Made by a program: the position numbers and the translations under genes. From assembly GCA_029559475.1 (NCBI GenBank), contig JAKQBN010000074.1:1-19030 (forward strand): DNA of 19,030 nt, written 5' to 3'. Below, in pieces: positions 1-6,976 of this stretch. Positions within the stretch are counted from its first letter, which is position 1. Every line of letters begins with the position of its first letter. The notes beneath the pieces were generated by a model that saw nothing but the letters and a program-made list of their open reading frames with translations, searched no databases and was not told where the DNA came from. The stretch is from a bacterium. GTDB taxonomy: Bacteria; UBA4055.

Positions 1-18
1 CTGCGAATGCTTAGCCAT
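1..18 (-). CDS. possible start of a further minus-strand gene (window edge)
   Basis: An ATG on the minus strand at position 18 opens a frame that reads M-A-K-H-S-Q before the window ends. It would lie 120 bases downstream of the yedE stop, in the same direction. No convincing ribosome binding site precedes it, and six codons are too few to judge. It is listed only so that the edge is not read as empty; it could equally be noise. Confidence 0.12.
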
Positions 19-137
19 AATATCAATGTCTTATGCTCTTTGAAATAGCGTGATTTTTTTGGACTGTCTTGACTATGTCAATGAACGGGTTTTGGGCGGT
101 TCTAAAAATTCATTTTATTAATAGTTGACTCCTTTTT

Positions 138-1208
138 TTAAGCTGATTTTCTTTTTTGCGTCATAGTTATGGCTATCGCGAAAGTGAAGACCAGTCCTAT
201 TATAGTTCCCCACATTCCGAACTGGCCTATTCCTGAAGGCGAGCTTGCCATCGCGAAATTATGTGTAAACCCCGCTCCTACTATCATACCCATTACAAAA
301 ATTCCGGCGTCAGTGTCGCCTTCACCTGAAAGAACGAGCTGCCTGCCCGGACATCCTCCCGAAAGTGCAAAAGCGAAGCCAGAAAGCATCATTCCCAGAA
401 AGTTCCAGATGTGCATATTGTGTGCAATAGGCTGATTTTCAAATCCCGCGTTGAACTGACCGAGAAGCATGTTCATAACTAAAACTGACAGAGTGAATGC
501 GGCGACTCCTAATATAAGATGAAAATCTTTAACAAGAATTATATCACGTATTGAACCCATAGTGCAGAAACGGCTTCTCTGAGCAAGTCCGCCAACCATC
601 AGCCCGGCGATTATGCTTATGATGAACGGCGCTTTCATTGATCCTGGTCCTGTAACGCTGTTGAATAGTTTTGGAAAATTAATAACCAGCAGTGCGAAGA
701 GAAATAGCATGAATACGGGCAAGACATAGCCTGCAGGTCTGCTTTGAGTGTGGCTCCTTCCAAGGCTGTATCCCTGCTTAATGAAGTACGATCCTATGCC
801 TACACCGGCTATTAAACCCAAGATGCCCAGTATCGCGTTCCAGTCTCCGCCAGCAAGCCTTATGAATGCTCTCCAGGGACAACCTAAAAATACCAAAGCA
901 CCTATCATCGCGAACACTCCCAAAAAGAATCTGATCACGGTTGACGATCCTCCTCTAGGTTTGAATTCTCCCTTGATCAAAGAGATCAGAAGCGCACCAA
1001 GCATTATGCCGACGATCTCAGGCCTGATGTACTGAACGATATCTGCCCTGTGAAGTCCGAGTGATCCTGCAATGTCTCTTTCGAAACATGCGATACAAAA
1101 TCCCATGTTCTTGGGATTACCGAAATACTGAAGCAGCGCAGCGATTATGCCGATCATAGTACCTGCAGTAATAATTCCTGCTTTTGTGCTGAAAAAATTC
1201 TTTTTCAT
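138..1208 (-). CDS. yedE: YedE-family putative selenium/sulfur transport membrane protein
   Basis: A 356-residue integral membrane protein of the YedE/YeeE family. Family members are predicted inner-membrane transporters of selenium- or sulfur-containing compounds and often sit beside yedF (a TusA-like protein) or selD. About nine or ten hydrophobic segments are visible. The family's cysteines are present: C38 and C41 in GFCIACFERD, C110 in FLGCPWRAF, C215 in RSRFCTMG and C286 in SGGCPGRQL. The N- and C-terminal halves both carry Cys motifs, as expected for a duplicated fold. The start is an ATG with a GGAG about 10 bases upstream. The gene stands alone here: no yedF or selD is visible, although the left edge is only 137 bases away. 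Family assignment is firm; the substrate is inferred from the family. Confidence 0.88.
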   Translation of the reverse strand: MKKNFFSTKAGIITAGTMIGIIAALLQYFGNPKNMGFCIACFERDIAGSLGLHRADIVQYIRPEIVGIMLGALLISLIKGEFKPRGGSSTVIRFFLGVFAMIGALVFLGCPWRAFIRLAGGDWNAILGILGLIAGVGIGSYFIKQGYSLGRSHTQSRPAGYVLPVFMLFLFALLVINFPKLFNSVTGPGSMKAPFIISIIAGLMVGGLAQRSRFCTMGSIRDIILVKDFHLILGVAAFTLSVLVMNMLLGQFNAGFENQPIAHNMHIWNFLGMMLSGFAFALSGGCPGRQLVLSGEGDTDAGIFVMGMIVGAGFTHNFAMASSPSGIGQFGMWGTIIGLVFTFAIAITMTQKRKSA

Positions 1209-1440
1209 ATAATAATAACTCCGTTTTAATTTTTTAATTTAATTTTTTAAAATCGTGTTTTCGTATATGCAGTATTGAATTTACAACAAAGAAACAAAGA
1301 AAAACCTTACACGAAAGCCACCAGTTTAGGATTTGATCTGCCTCAGCCAAAACCTGCTTTAAAAATGAACCCTATAGTTAACTTTTCGTTTTTCATAGTG
1401 CCAAATTTGCGAATTAAAATTTTGTTTGTCAAATGATTTT
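1209..1440. other. intergenic region upstream of yedE
   Basis: This 232-base A/T-rich stretch separates the yedE start from the end of the DUF2156 gene, both on the minus strand. It must carry the 3' end of the upstream transcript and probably the yedE promoter. I see no convincing hairpin-plus-T-run terminator, no RNA gene and no open frame of note. Only the yedE ribosome binding site is clear, a minus-strand GGAG about 10 bases before the ATG. Confidence 0.4.
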
Positions 1441-2340
1441 TTATTTTCTGACAAATCTGTAACTCGGAATAATTCGTTCAGGTTCATAAGAAAGTTTTGC
1501 TTTTCTCAAGCCTTCTTTTCCCATATCCTGCTCTCTGTTGATGAATTTATATCTTTCTTTTAGATAGGACGCCGTTTCCTGATTGATGATCTGACCGGAT
1601 CCTTTAATATCCGGATCATACTTCTCAAAATGAATATCGGCGGTATTTTCGTTTAATTCGCTGTAGAGTGAAAAAGCCGCTAGTTTTCCTGAAGTTAAGA
1701 TCAGGATACCTTTGAGATCAATGATATCGCTGCAGGTCATGGCTCTATGAAGCACATTAAGTTCAAGCTTTCTTTCATCATCGCACATTTCACTTGTTTC
1801 TCTGCACCATTTTATTGACAATGCCGCGCATAATTCAATGTGTTTCTTGTTGAAAGTTTCGATTTCATAAGTATAATTTCTTTTAAATTGAGACACAAGA
1901 TTTTTCTTTTTATGCAGTTTTTTACCGGGCAGGAGTGCGAGATGCTCTGACAGATAGATGTAATCTGAATTGCCTTCATCATAAGCAGGCAAAAAATGAT
2001 CACTAATAGACGGATTGTCCTGTATATATTTTTCAGGTACGGAAACGAAATTACCCGGATATCCGTCATTTTTTATCATATCTGAAAGATCTTTCATCTC
2101 CGTTGCCGAAAAAGGATCTCCAAGAGGATAAAGCATTAATCCCGATGTAAAATTGAAGAACAGGAGTCTGTCTTTATACATACGCCATCTTACGTTCAGA
2201 AAATGACCCCATGAAAAAAGATTAACTATATTATAATCACAAGTTTCATATTTGTATTTTTTAAGGTAATTCTCTATTATATCAAGATCTTCAGATCCTA
2301 TATCTTTGAACTTCTCTAATTCAAGTCTGTCCTTTGTCAC
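1441..2340 (-). CDS. DUF2156 protein (phosphatidylglycerol lysyltransferase C-domain-like)
   Basis: A 299-residue soluble protein resembling the DUF2156/LPG_synthase_C family, a tandem GNAT-like fold found at the C-terminus of MprF-type aminoacyl-phosphatidylglycerol synthases and, as here, as a stand-alone cytoplasmic protein. Recognisable features are an aromatic/Asn-rich N-terminal part (roughly residues 33-65, with NIVNLFSWG and a WRMY segment), the conserved block LPGKKLHKKKNLVSQFKRNY near the middle, and a C-terminal Gly/Asn-rich stretch ending in KLSYEPE. No membrane flippase domain is attached. The start is GTG, overlapping the stop of the upstream acetyltransferase as GTGA, which suggests translational coupling. 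The substrate is unknown; aminoacyl transfer from charged tRNA is a family-based guess. Confidence 0.8.
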   Translation of the reverse strand: MTKDRLELEKFKDIGSEDLDIIENYLKKYKYETCDYNIVNLFSWGHFLNVRWRMYKDRLLFFNFTSGLMLYPLGDPFSATEMKDLSDMIKNDGYPGNFVSVPEKYIQDNPSISDHFLPAYDEGNSDYIYLSEHLALLPGKKLHKKKNLVSQFKRNYTYEIETFNKKHIELCAALSIKWCRETSEMCDDERKLELNVLHRAMTCSDIIDLKGILILTSGKLAAFSLYSELNENTADIHFEKYDPDIKGSGQIINQETASYLKERYKFINREQDMGKEGLRKAKLSYEPERIIPSYRFVRK

Positions 2341-2759
2341 TTTTTCCCTTCTGTTTTAAATAAAAACGGTGTATATCCTTTCATTTCTTCAAATCCGAGA
2401 TCGGTATAAAATTTCTCGGCCCCCGGTTCAGAAATAAGTCCGATCCAGCTTATGTTGTCTGATCTTAATTTATCTACGAGAATCTGTATTATTCTGCTTC
2501 CGATCCCTTTTTTTCTGTATTCTTTTAAAACAGTTACATCCTGAATATATGCGTCACTGACACCTTCGCTGATAGCTCTGCCCATGCCTATGATTCTGCC
2601 GTCAGCTTCGGCGATAGCGAACAGATAAGTATTTTTAATAATAGTTGCCACATAATCATCTTTACTGTCGTTCTCCTTATTCCACCATCCGGCCTGCATG
2701 TAAAGATCCCTGATCTGAACAGGGTCCGCGCTTTTTACTATGGAATATTTTATGTCCAA
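2337..2759 (-). CDS. GNAT-family N-acetyltransferase
   Basis: A 140-residue single-domain acetyltransferase of the GCN5-related (GNAT) superfamily, which transfers an acetyl group from acetyl-CoA to an amine. The acetyl-CoA pyrophosphate-binding loop is R-K-K-G-I-G-S at residues 82-88, preceded by the beta-strand IQDVTVLKEY. The usual C-terminal AEKFYTDLGF motif is at 114-123. I place the start at the TTG at 2759, because GGAGGGAG lies immediately upstream and the protein then begins MDIKYSIVKS. The alternative in-frame ATG at 2807 adds 16 residues and has no ribosome binding site. Its TGA overlaps the GTG of the next gene, so the two form a pair. Two GNAT-fold proteins in one operon may modify related substrates, but neither substrate can be told from sequence. 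Confidence 0.85.
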   Translation of the reverse strand: MDIKYSIVKSADPVQIRDLYMQAGWWNKENDSKDDYVATIIKNTYLFAIAEADGRIIGMGRAISEGVSDAYIQDVTVLKEYRKKGIGSRIIQILVDKLRSDNISWIGLISEPGAEKFYTDLGFEEMKGYTPFLFKTEGKK

Positions 2760-2760
2760 A

Positions 2761-2768
2761 CTCCCTCC
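2761..2768 (-). promoter_or_regulatory. Shine-Dalgarno that selects a TTG start (acetyltransferase)
   Basis: On the minus strand this reads GGAGGGAG. It lies one base before the TTG at 2759; the GGAGG core is four bases from it. It is the only strong ribosome binding site near the 5' end of the acetyltransferase gene and argues against the upstream ATG at 2807. Confidence 0.65.
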
Positions 2769-2870
2769 ATTTTTGATTAATGTAGTAATGAATAAGCATA
2801 AAATCAATGATTTCTATTTGAATATTTTTTATATATATTCCGGATTGTTCTAAAAAAGACGGGGGTCATT

Positions 2871-3803
2871 ATGGATAAAAAGTTTAAATATTCGATCGCG
2901 ATTCACGGCGGAGCGGGTGCGATACCGAAAACCGTGCCTGAGAAGGACAAAAAGGAATACATATATGCCTTAAAAGATATACTTCAGTATGGTAAAGAAC
3001 TTTTAGAAAAAAGACATACGGCGCTCGATACAGTTGAACTTGTAGTTAATAAATTCGAGGACTGTCCGCTTTTTAACGCCGGAAAAGGAGCGGTATTCAA
3101 CAGCGAAGGAAGAAACGAACTAAATGCCGCTATAATGGACGGAAGAGACAGATCGTGCGGCGCCGTAACCTGCGTGACCAGAATTAAAAATCCGATAAGC
3201 CTTGCCAGGATCGTCATGGAGAAAAGTCCGCACATTTTATTATGCGGTGACGGAGCGGAAAAATTCGCTAAACAGCACGGAATGAAATTCGTCAGGAATT
3301 CATATTTTTTTACGCAGAAAAGATACGATCAGTGGCTGAAAATGAAAGAAAAGGATATTACTGCGCTTGATCATTCTTCGGATCTTACAAATTCTGCTAA
3401 AGGAACAGTGGGATGTGTTGCCAGAGATATTTACGGAGATCTGGCCGCGGCTACATCTACAGGCGGTATGACGAACAAGAAATACGGCAGAATAGGGGAT
3501 ACGCCGATCATAGGTTCAGGAACTTATGCCGATAATGAAACCTGCGCCGTTTCGTGCACCGGGACAGGAGAGGAATTCATGCGCACGGTAGCGGGACACG
3601 AAATTCATTCGCTGATAAAATACAAGAAAATGAACATTAAAGAGGCTCTAGATCATTTTACAGTAAAGATACTAAAGCCTGATACCGGCGGACTTATTGC
3701 TGTCGATAAATACGGGGATCACGCATATTCATTTAATTCAAAAGGTATGTACAGAGGATCCGCTGATTCCGAAGGCTTTTTCGAAGTCAGGATATGGGAA
3801 TAA
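2871..3803 (+). CDS. iaaA: isoaspartyl peptidase / L-asparaginase (Ntn hydrolase, T2 family)
   Basis: A 310-residue plant-type asparaginase of the N-terminal nucleophile hydrolase family. These enzymes are made as a precursor and cut themselves just before a threonine, which becomes the nucleophile; they hydrolyse isoaspartyl dipeptides and asparagine. The N-terminal signature IHGGAGA is at residues 11-17, and NAGKGAVF lies near 69-76. The autocleavage site is G178-T179 in AKGTVGCVA, followed by TSTGGM, GRIGDTPIIGSGTYAD and the CTGTGE segment. There is no signal peptide, so a cytoplasmic role in degrading isoaspartyl peptides is likely. The ATG follows a GGGGG at a normal distance. It diverges from the acetyltransferase pair, with about 110 bases between the two starts, so a shared control region is probable. 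Confidence 0.93.
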   Translation: MDKKFKYSIAIHGGAGAIPKTVPEKDKKEYIYALKDILQYGKELLEKRHTALDTVELVVNKFEDCPLFNAGKGAVFNSEGRNELNAAIMDGRDRSCGAVTCVTRIKNPISLARIVMEKSPHILLCGDGAEKFAKQHGMKFVRNSYFFTQKRYDQWLKMKEKDITALDHSSDLTNSAKGTVGCVARDIYGDLAAATSTGGMTNKKYGRIGDTPIIGSGTYADNETCAVSCTGTGEEFMRTVAGHEIHSLIKYKKMNIKEALDHFTVKILKPDTGGLIAVDKYGDHAYSFNSKGMYRGSADSEGFFEVRIWE

Positions 3804-3893
3804 AATCAGAAGGTTCTGACTAAAAAATATTATTTTTACTTGATTGAAAATCAGAATTATACTTATATTAATAATTATTTTTCCGGAGAGCTT

Positions 3894-4475
3894 ATGAAAG
3901 GTTATGTTCTGTTATTTACTATGTCGGCAGCGCTTTTTGCAGGTGATAAATTCACAGCTAATGAGATAATCACGCCTGATATGTGGTCGGAAGGATTTTC
4001 TGCGGATGTGAAATTTACAACTAATTTTCCGGGCATCAAAGGAGAAGCATATAAAATATATTGTGACGACGAAGGAAATGTACGTACTGAGTCAGGCAGC
4101 GGGATAGTTTTGTTTATATACGAAAATGATGAGGAAAAGATATATATATATGATAATTTGACTAAAACAGGCATGGCAACTACACCTGATGCGGCAAGCG
4201 CGCCTGAAAAACCTTTCAGGCCTGCTGAGGATGAGACCCTGGAGCTGGTCGGAAGCGGAAATTTCGCTGGCGTTCAGTGCGATAAATATCAGACTGATAC
4301 AAGAGGCACGGAAGTCAAAGGGCAGCTGTTTTATTACGTCGATCCCTCCGAAAAAATATTAATGGGCTATGAAAATATTTCAGCAGATCAGTTCAAAAGG
4401 GCTGAATATACCGGAACCGAATTCGAATCTGACAAAGAAATGTTCAAGCCTCTTGAGGGATACAACATAAAATAG
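3894..4475 (+). CDS. exported LolA-like / outer-membrane lipoprotein-sorting-like protein
   Basis: A 193-residue protein with an N-terminal export signal (MKGYVLLFTMSAALFAG, no lipobox cysteine), so probably periplasmic. The mature part is rich in alternating beta-strands and short acidic turns (KGEAYKIYCDDEGNVRTES, GQLFYYVDPSEKILMGYENI), resembling the open half-barrel of LolA-type lipoprotein carriers and similar DUF4412-like proteins. This is a fold-level resemblance, not a family match I can prove. The ATG at 3894 has GGAG six bases upstream; the frame could be extended to a TTG at 3840 but that would bury the signal peptide. It lies between the asparaginase and the GH20-like gene with gaps of about 90 and 80 bases, so operon membership is unclear. 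Confidence 0.6.
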   Translation: MKGYVLLFTMSAALFAGDKFTANEIITPDMWSEGFSADVKFTTNFPGIKGEAYKIYCDDEGNVRTESGSGIVLFIYENDEEKIYIYDNLTKTGMATTPDAASAPEKPFRPAEDETLELVGSGNFAGVQCDKYQTDTRGTEVKGQLFYYVDPSEKILMGYENISADQFKRAEYTGTEFESDKEMFKPLEGYNIK

Positions 4476-4556
4476 AAAAATCTTTTTTACTTTTTTAAAT
4501 TGAATTTAACGAATTATAGTCTTAAATTTTCAAACTTATTTTCAGGAGTTAAAATT

Positions 4557-6080
4557 ATGACCGATTTTAAAATGAAAGCCTGCATGATAGATATTTCGAG
4601 GTTCCGCGTACCTAAGTTTGAAAGAATGAAGAAGATGCTGAAAAAGATATCTGATTCAGGCTATGATACAGTATTTTTTAACATAGAGCACACTTTTAAA
4701 CTACCCGAGCATCCGAGAATAGGGATCGAGGCTGACGGGTACGATATGAATGAGTTTAAGAAACTTTCTTCTTACGCTCAGAAGCTGAACATTTCACTTG
4801 TGCCGCTTATTCAGTCATTCGGGCACATGTTCCATATTTTAAAATGGGATGAATATTCTTATCTCGCTGAATCCGACATGAAATGGTCAGTTTCAGTTTC
4901 TGATCAGACTTATATTCTGATCGACGATCTATACAGAAGAGCAGCAGAATCCTTCAATTCGGAATACATTCATATCGGCGGGGATGAGGTATATGACATG
5001 GCCTCGGGAAAAAGCAAACACCTTCTTGAGTTCATTTCGAAAGACGATCTTTTTCTGACCCACATACTCAACTTAAAGAACCTGGCGGCCAAATACGGTA
5101 AGAAGATCGTTCTGTGGGGCGATATGATAGATAAAAATCCGGAAGTATTAAAAAAGCTTGGTAAAGATATTATCGTATGCTACTGGAACTACGATTTCAA
5201 GGATATGCCTGATTCATACAAAAATATCGATGCGAAGATACTGGTCTGTCCGGGAACGAACACGTGGAAAAGCTTTTTCCCGAGATATGATTATGCGCTC
5301 AGGAATTTTAAACTTATGAAAAAGCGGGCTGATGAGCTTGATGCTTTCGGTTTTATGATCACCGACTGGGGCGATGCGGGTCACGTTCATCCTCTTTCGT
5401 TCACGGAAAATCTGTTCGATATAGCATTCAGGATTTTTATTGGTGAAGATATAAACAAATATGATGCTTCACCCGAAATAAATGAACTGATCACTCTTTT
5501 AGACGAGGTTCATTTCGCCGATTATCTTAACTGCGACTGCGTGAGGAACAAGCCTGAATATATTACCAAACTGCTTTTTCACGACAGCCCGTTCACAGGC
5601 AGAGGATATTCATTACAGACCGAAGAACATCTCGAGCTGCTGCTCTCAAAGATCGAAAAAGTAAAAGCAGCTATGGCGCGTACAAATTTTAAAACAGAAT
5701 TTGGACGGGATATAAAACTTTTCGCACAGCAGACAATTCTGTTCGGGGACAAAATCAAGCTTCACTTGAAGCTGAGAAAAGAGTGTGCTCATGAAGAGGT
5801 CAGAAAAAGCTCCGAGGATTTTATTATCGGCCTTAGAAAATGGTTCGCCGCTTATATGAAGAACTGGCTGTCAACAAGTCAGCCGATGGGGCTGTATTTT
5901 CACATACACTTCATGAAAAAGATCGAGACGGATATTATAAAAGGGCTCAAGCTTTACGCCGACAGTGATTATTCGAACATTCCCAAGAAAAATCTTTATG
6001 ACGATGCGGAATTTCTGAATCTGTTCAGCGTGGGAAGCGCGGATGCGCTTAAAACCCTCTGGGATAAATATTTATTATAG
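4557..6080 (+). CDS. glycoside hydrolase family 20-like protein (beta-N-acetylhexosaminidase-type)
   Basis: A 507-residue protein whose first two thirds look like the (beta/alpha)8 barrel of GH20 hexosaminidases, which remove terminal N-acetylglucosamine or N-acetylgalactosamine by substrate-assisted catalysis. The catalytic Asp-Glu pair is D143-E144 in YIHIGGDEVYD. Supporting barrel motifs are PLIQSFGHM near residue 83, KIVLWGDM near 185 and a GFMITDWGD segment. The C-terminal 170 or so residues are helical and I do not recognise them. No signal peptide and no GH20b N-terminal domain are present, so it should act in the cytoplasm, perhaps on imported or recycled amino-sugar oligomers. The ATG at 4557 follows CAGGAG; a TTG at 4500 is possible but has no ribosome binding site. 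tadA starts nine bases after the stop. Confidence 0.8.
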   Translation: MTDFKMKACMIDISRFRVPKFERMKKMLKKISDSGYDTVFFNIEHTFKLPEHPRIGIEADGYDMNEFKKLSSYAQKLNISLVPLIQSFGHMFHILKWDEYSYLAESDMKWSVSVSDQTYILIDDLYRRAAESFNSEYIHIGGDEVYDMASGKSKHLLEFISKDDLFLTHILNLKNLAAKYGKKIVLWGDMIDKNPEVLKKLGKDIIVCYWNYDFKDMPDSYKNIDAKILVCPGTNTWKSFFPRYDYALRNFKLMKKRADELDAFGFMITDWGDAGHVHPLSFTENLFDIAFRIFIGEDINKYDASPEINELITLLDEVHFADYLNCDCVRNKPEYITKLLFHDSPFTGRGYSLQTEEHLELLLSKIEKVKAAMARTNFKTEFGRDIKLFAQQTILFGDKIKLHLKLRKECAHEEVRKSSEDFIIGLRKWFAAYMKNWLSTSQPMGLYFHIHFMKKIETDIIKGLKLYADSDYSNIPKKNLYDDAEFLNLFSVGSADALKTLWDKYLL

Positions 6081-6089
6081 GATTGAACG

Positions 6090-6578
6090 ATGTTCGATGA
6101 GGATGATAAACGGTTCATGAAAAAAGCGTACAATCTCGCTTTAAGAGCTTATGAAGAAGGTGAAGTTCCGATAGGAGCGGTGATAGTAAGAGAAGGGAAA
6201 GCGATAGGGGAGGGATATAACCAGACCGAGCTTTTAAAGGATGCTACGGCTCACGCTGAAATGATAGCGATAACCGCTGCCGAGAACTCTAAAGAAAACT
6301 GGCGTTTAAATGACTGCACGCTGTATGTAACCGTTGAACCCTGTATGATGTGCACGGGTGCGGTCTCGCTTTCCCGTATAGGCAGGATCGTTTACGGGCT
6401 GGAAGATCCCCGCATGGGGTTTATTTCATCAAAATTCGACGGGCTGAAGGAACTTAATATAAATAAGGCCGTAACGGTCGAAAGGGGGCTGATGCGGGAA
6501 GAGATATATGAGCTGATGCAGAACTTTTTTATGGGTCTCAGGGAAAGAGATAAGAACAAAAGCAGAAATAATTTGTAA
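6090..6578 (+). CDS. tadA: tRNA(adenosine-34) deaminase TadA
   Basis: A 162-residue zinc deaminase that converts adenosine to inosine at the wobble position of tRNA-Arg(ACG), needed for decoding CGN codons. The cytidine-deaminase-type zinc site is complete: H55-A56-E57 (Zn ligand and proton shuttle) and P84-C85-M-M-C88. The TadA-typical E-V-P-I-G-A segment is at residues 25-30, and RIVYGLEDPRMG follows the zinc site. Length is normal for the family. It starts nine bases after the GH20-like stop and has only a weak ribosome binding site, so it is probably translated within the same transcript. It is an essential housekeeping gene in most bacteria. Confidence 0.95.
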   Translation: MFDEDDKRFMKKAYNLALRAYEEGEVPIGAVIVREGKAIGEGYNQTELLKDATAHAEMIAITAAENSKENWRLNDCTLYVTVEPCMMCTGAVSLSRIGRIVYGLEDPRMGFISSKFDGLKELNINKAVTVERGLMREEIYELMQNFFMGLRERDKNKSRNNL

Positions 6579-6628
6579 AATGCTCTGACCGAAGTTATCT
6601 TACAGCGCGAAAATTAAAAGGGAATTAA

Positions 6629-6961
6629 ATGAAAGACATCAAAAATAAATTTCTGGCGAACATAATAATGATCTTCACTTTCGGACTAGTCGTGCCTGAT
6701 GTTATTAAAAGAACCTATCCGTTCGAGCCGGGATCATTAAAAGACAGGAACATGCGCTTCAATAACATACTCTGGGCGCTGATATATTTCTTTTTTGTAG
6801 TGATGATCATCGTTGCCTGCTTCGATTCATTTTTCATAAACAGGGCGACTCTCGTAAAATATTTCACAAGGATCGCGCTTTCCATGCTTGTCTATATTCT
6901 GATATCAGACGGGATCGTATCAGTGATAAAGAACAGCGATAAAGCGAAAAAAATACAATAG
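6629..6961 (+). CDS. small three-helix membrane protein of unknown function
   Basis: A 110-residue protein I do not recognise. Three hydrophobic segments are visible at about residues 9-24, 47-65 and 78-100, joined by a basic loop (IKRTYPFEPGSLKDRNMRFNN) and a short NRATLVKYFTR linker, with a lysine-rich C-terminus. The arginine/lysine distribution suggests loop 1 and the C-terminus are cytoplasmic, but both cannot be on the same side with three full helices, so the first segment may be re-entrant or peripheral. The ATG follows AAAGGGAAT. It lies 50 bases after tadA and 15 bases before mfd, all on one strand, so it is likely cotranscribed. Confidence 0.7.
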   Translation: MKDIKNKFLANIIMIFTFGLVVPDVIKRTYPFEPGSLKDRNMRFNNILWALIYFFFVVMIIVACFDSFFINRATLVKYFTRIALSMLVYILISDGIVSVIKNSDKAKKIQ

Positions 6962-6976
6962 GCCGTTTTATAGATA

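Noticed and set aside
69-81. TTGAC-TAT-GTCAA palindrome downstream of yedE
   Set aside because: Five-base arms arise by chance, and the adjoining tract gives no T-run in the direction of yedE transcription.
169-435. 88-residue plus-strand open frame inside yedE
   Set aside because: It is the antisense shadow of a well-conserved membrane protein and has no ribosome binding site or recognisable family.
3805-3820. Hairpin TCAGAA-GG-TTCTGA after the asparaginase gene as a terminator
   Set aside because: The stem is short with almost no loop, and the following bases are A-rich rather than a T-run.
4141-4151. TATATATATA microsatellite
   Set aside because: Short and inside a coding region, where it simply encodes Ile-Tyr-Ile-Tyr.
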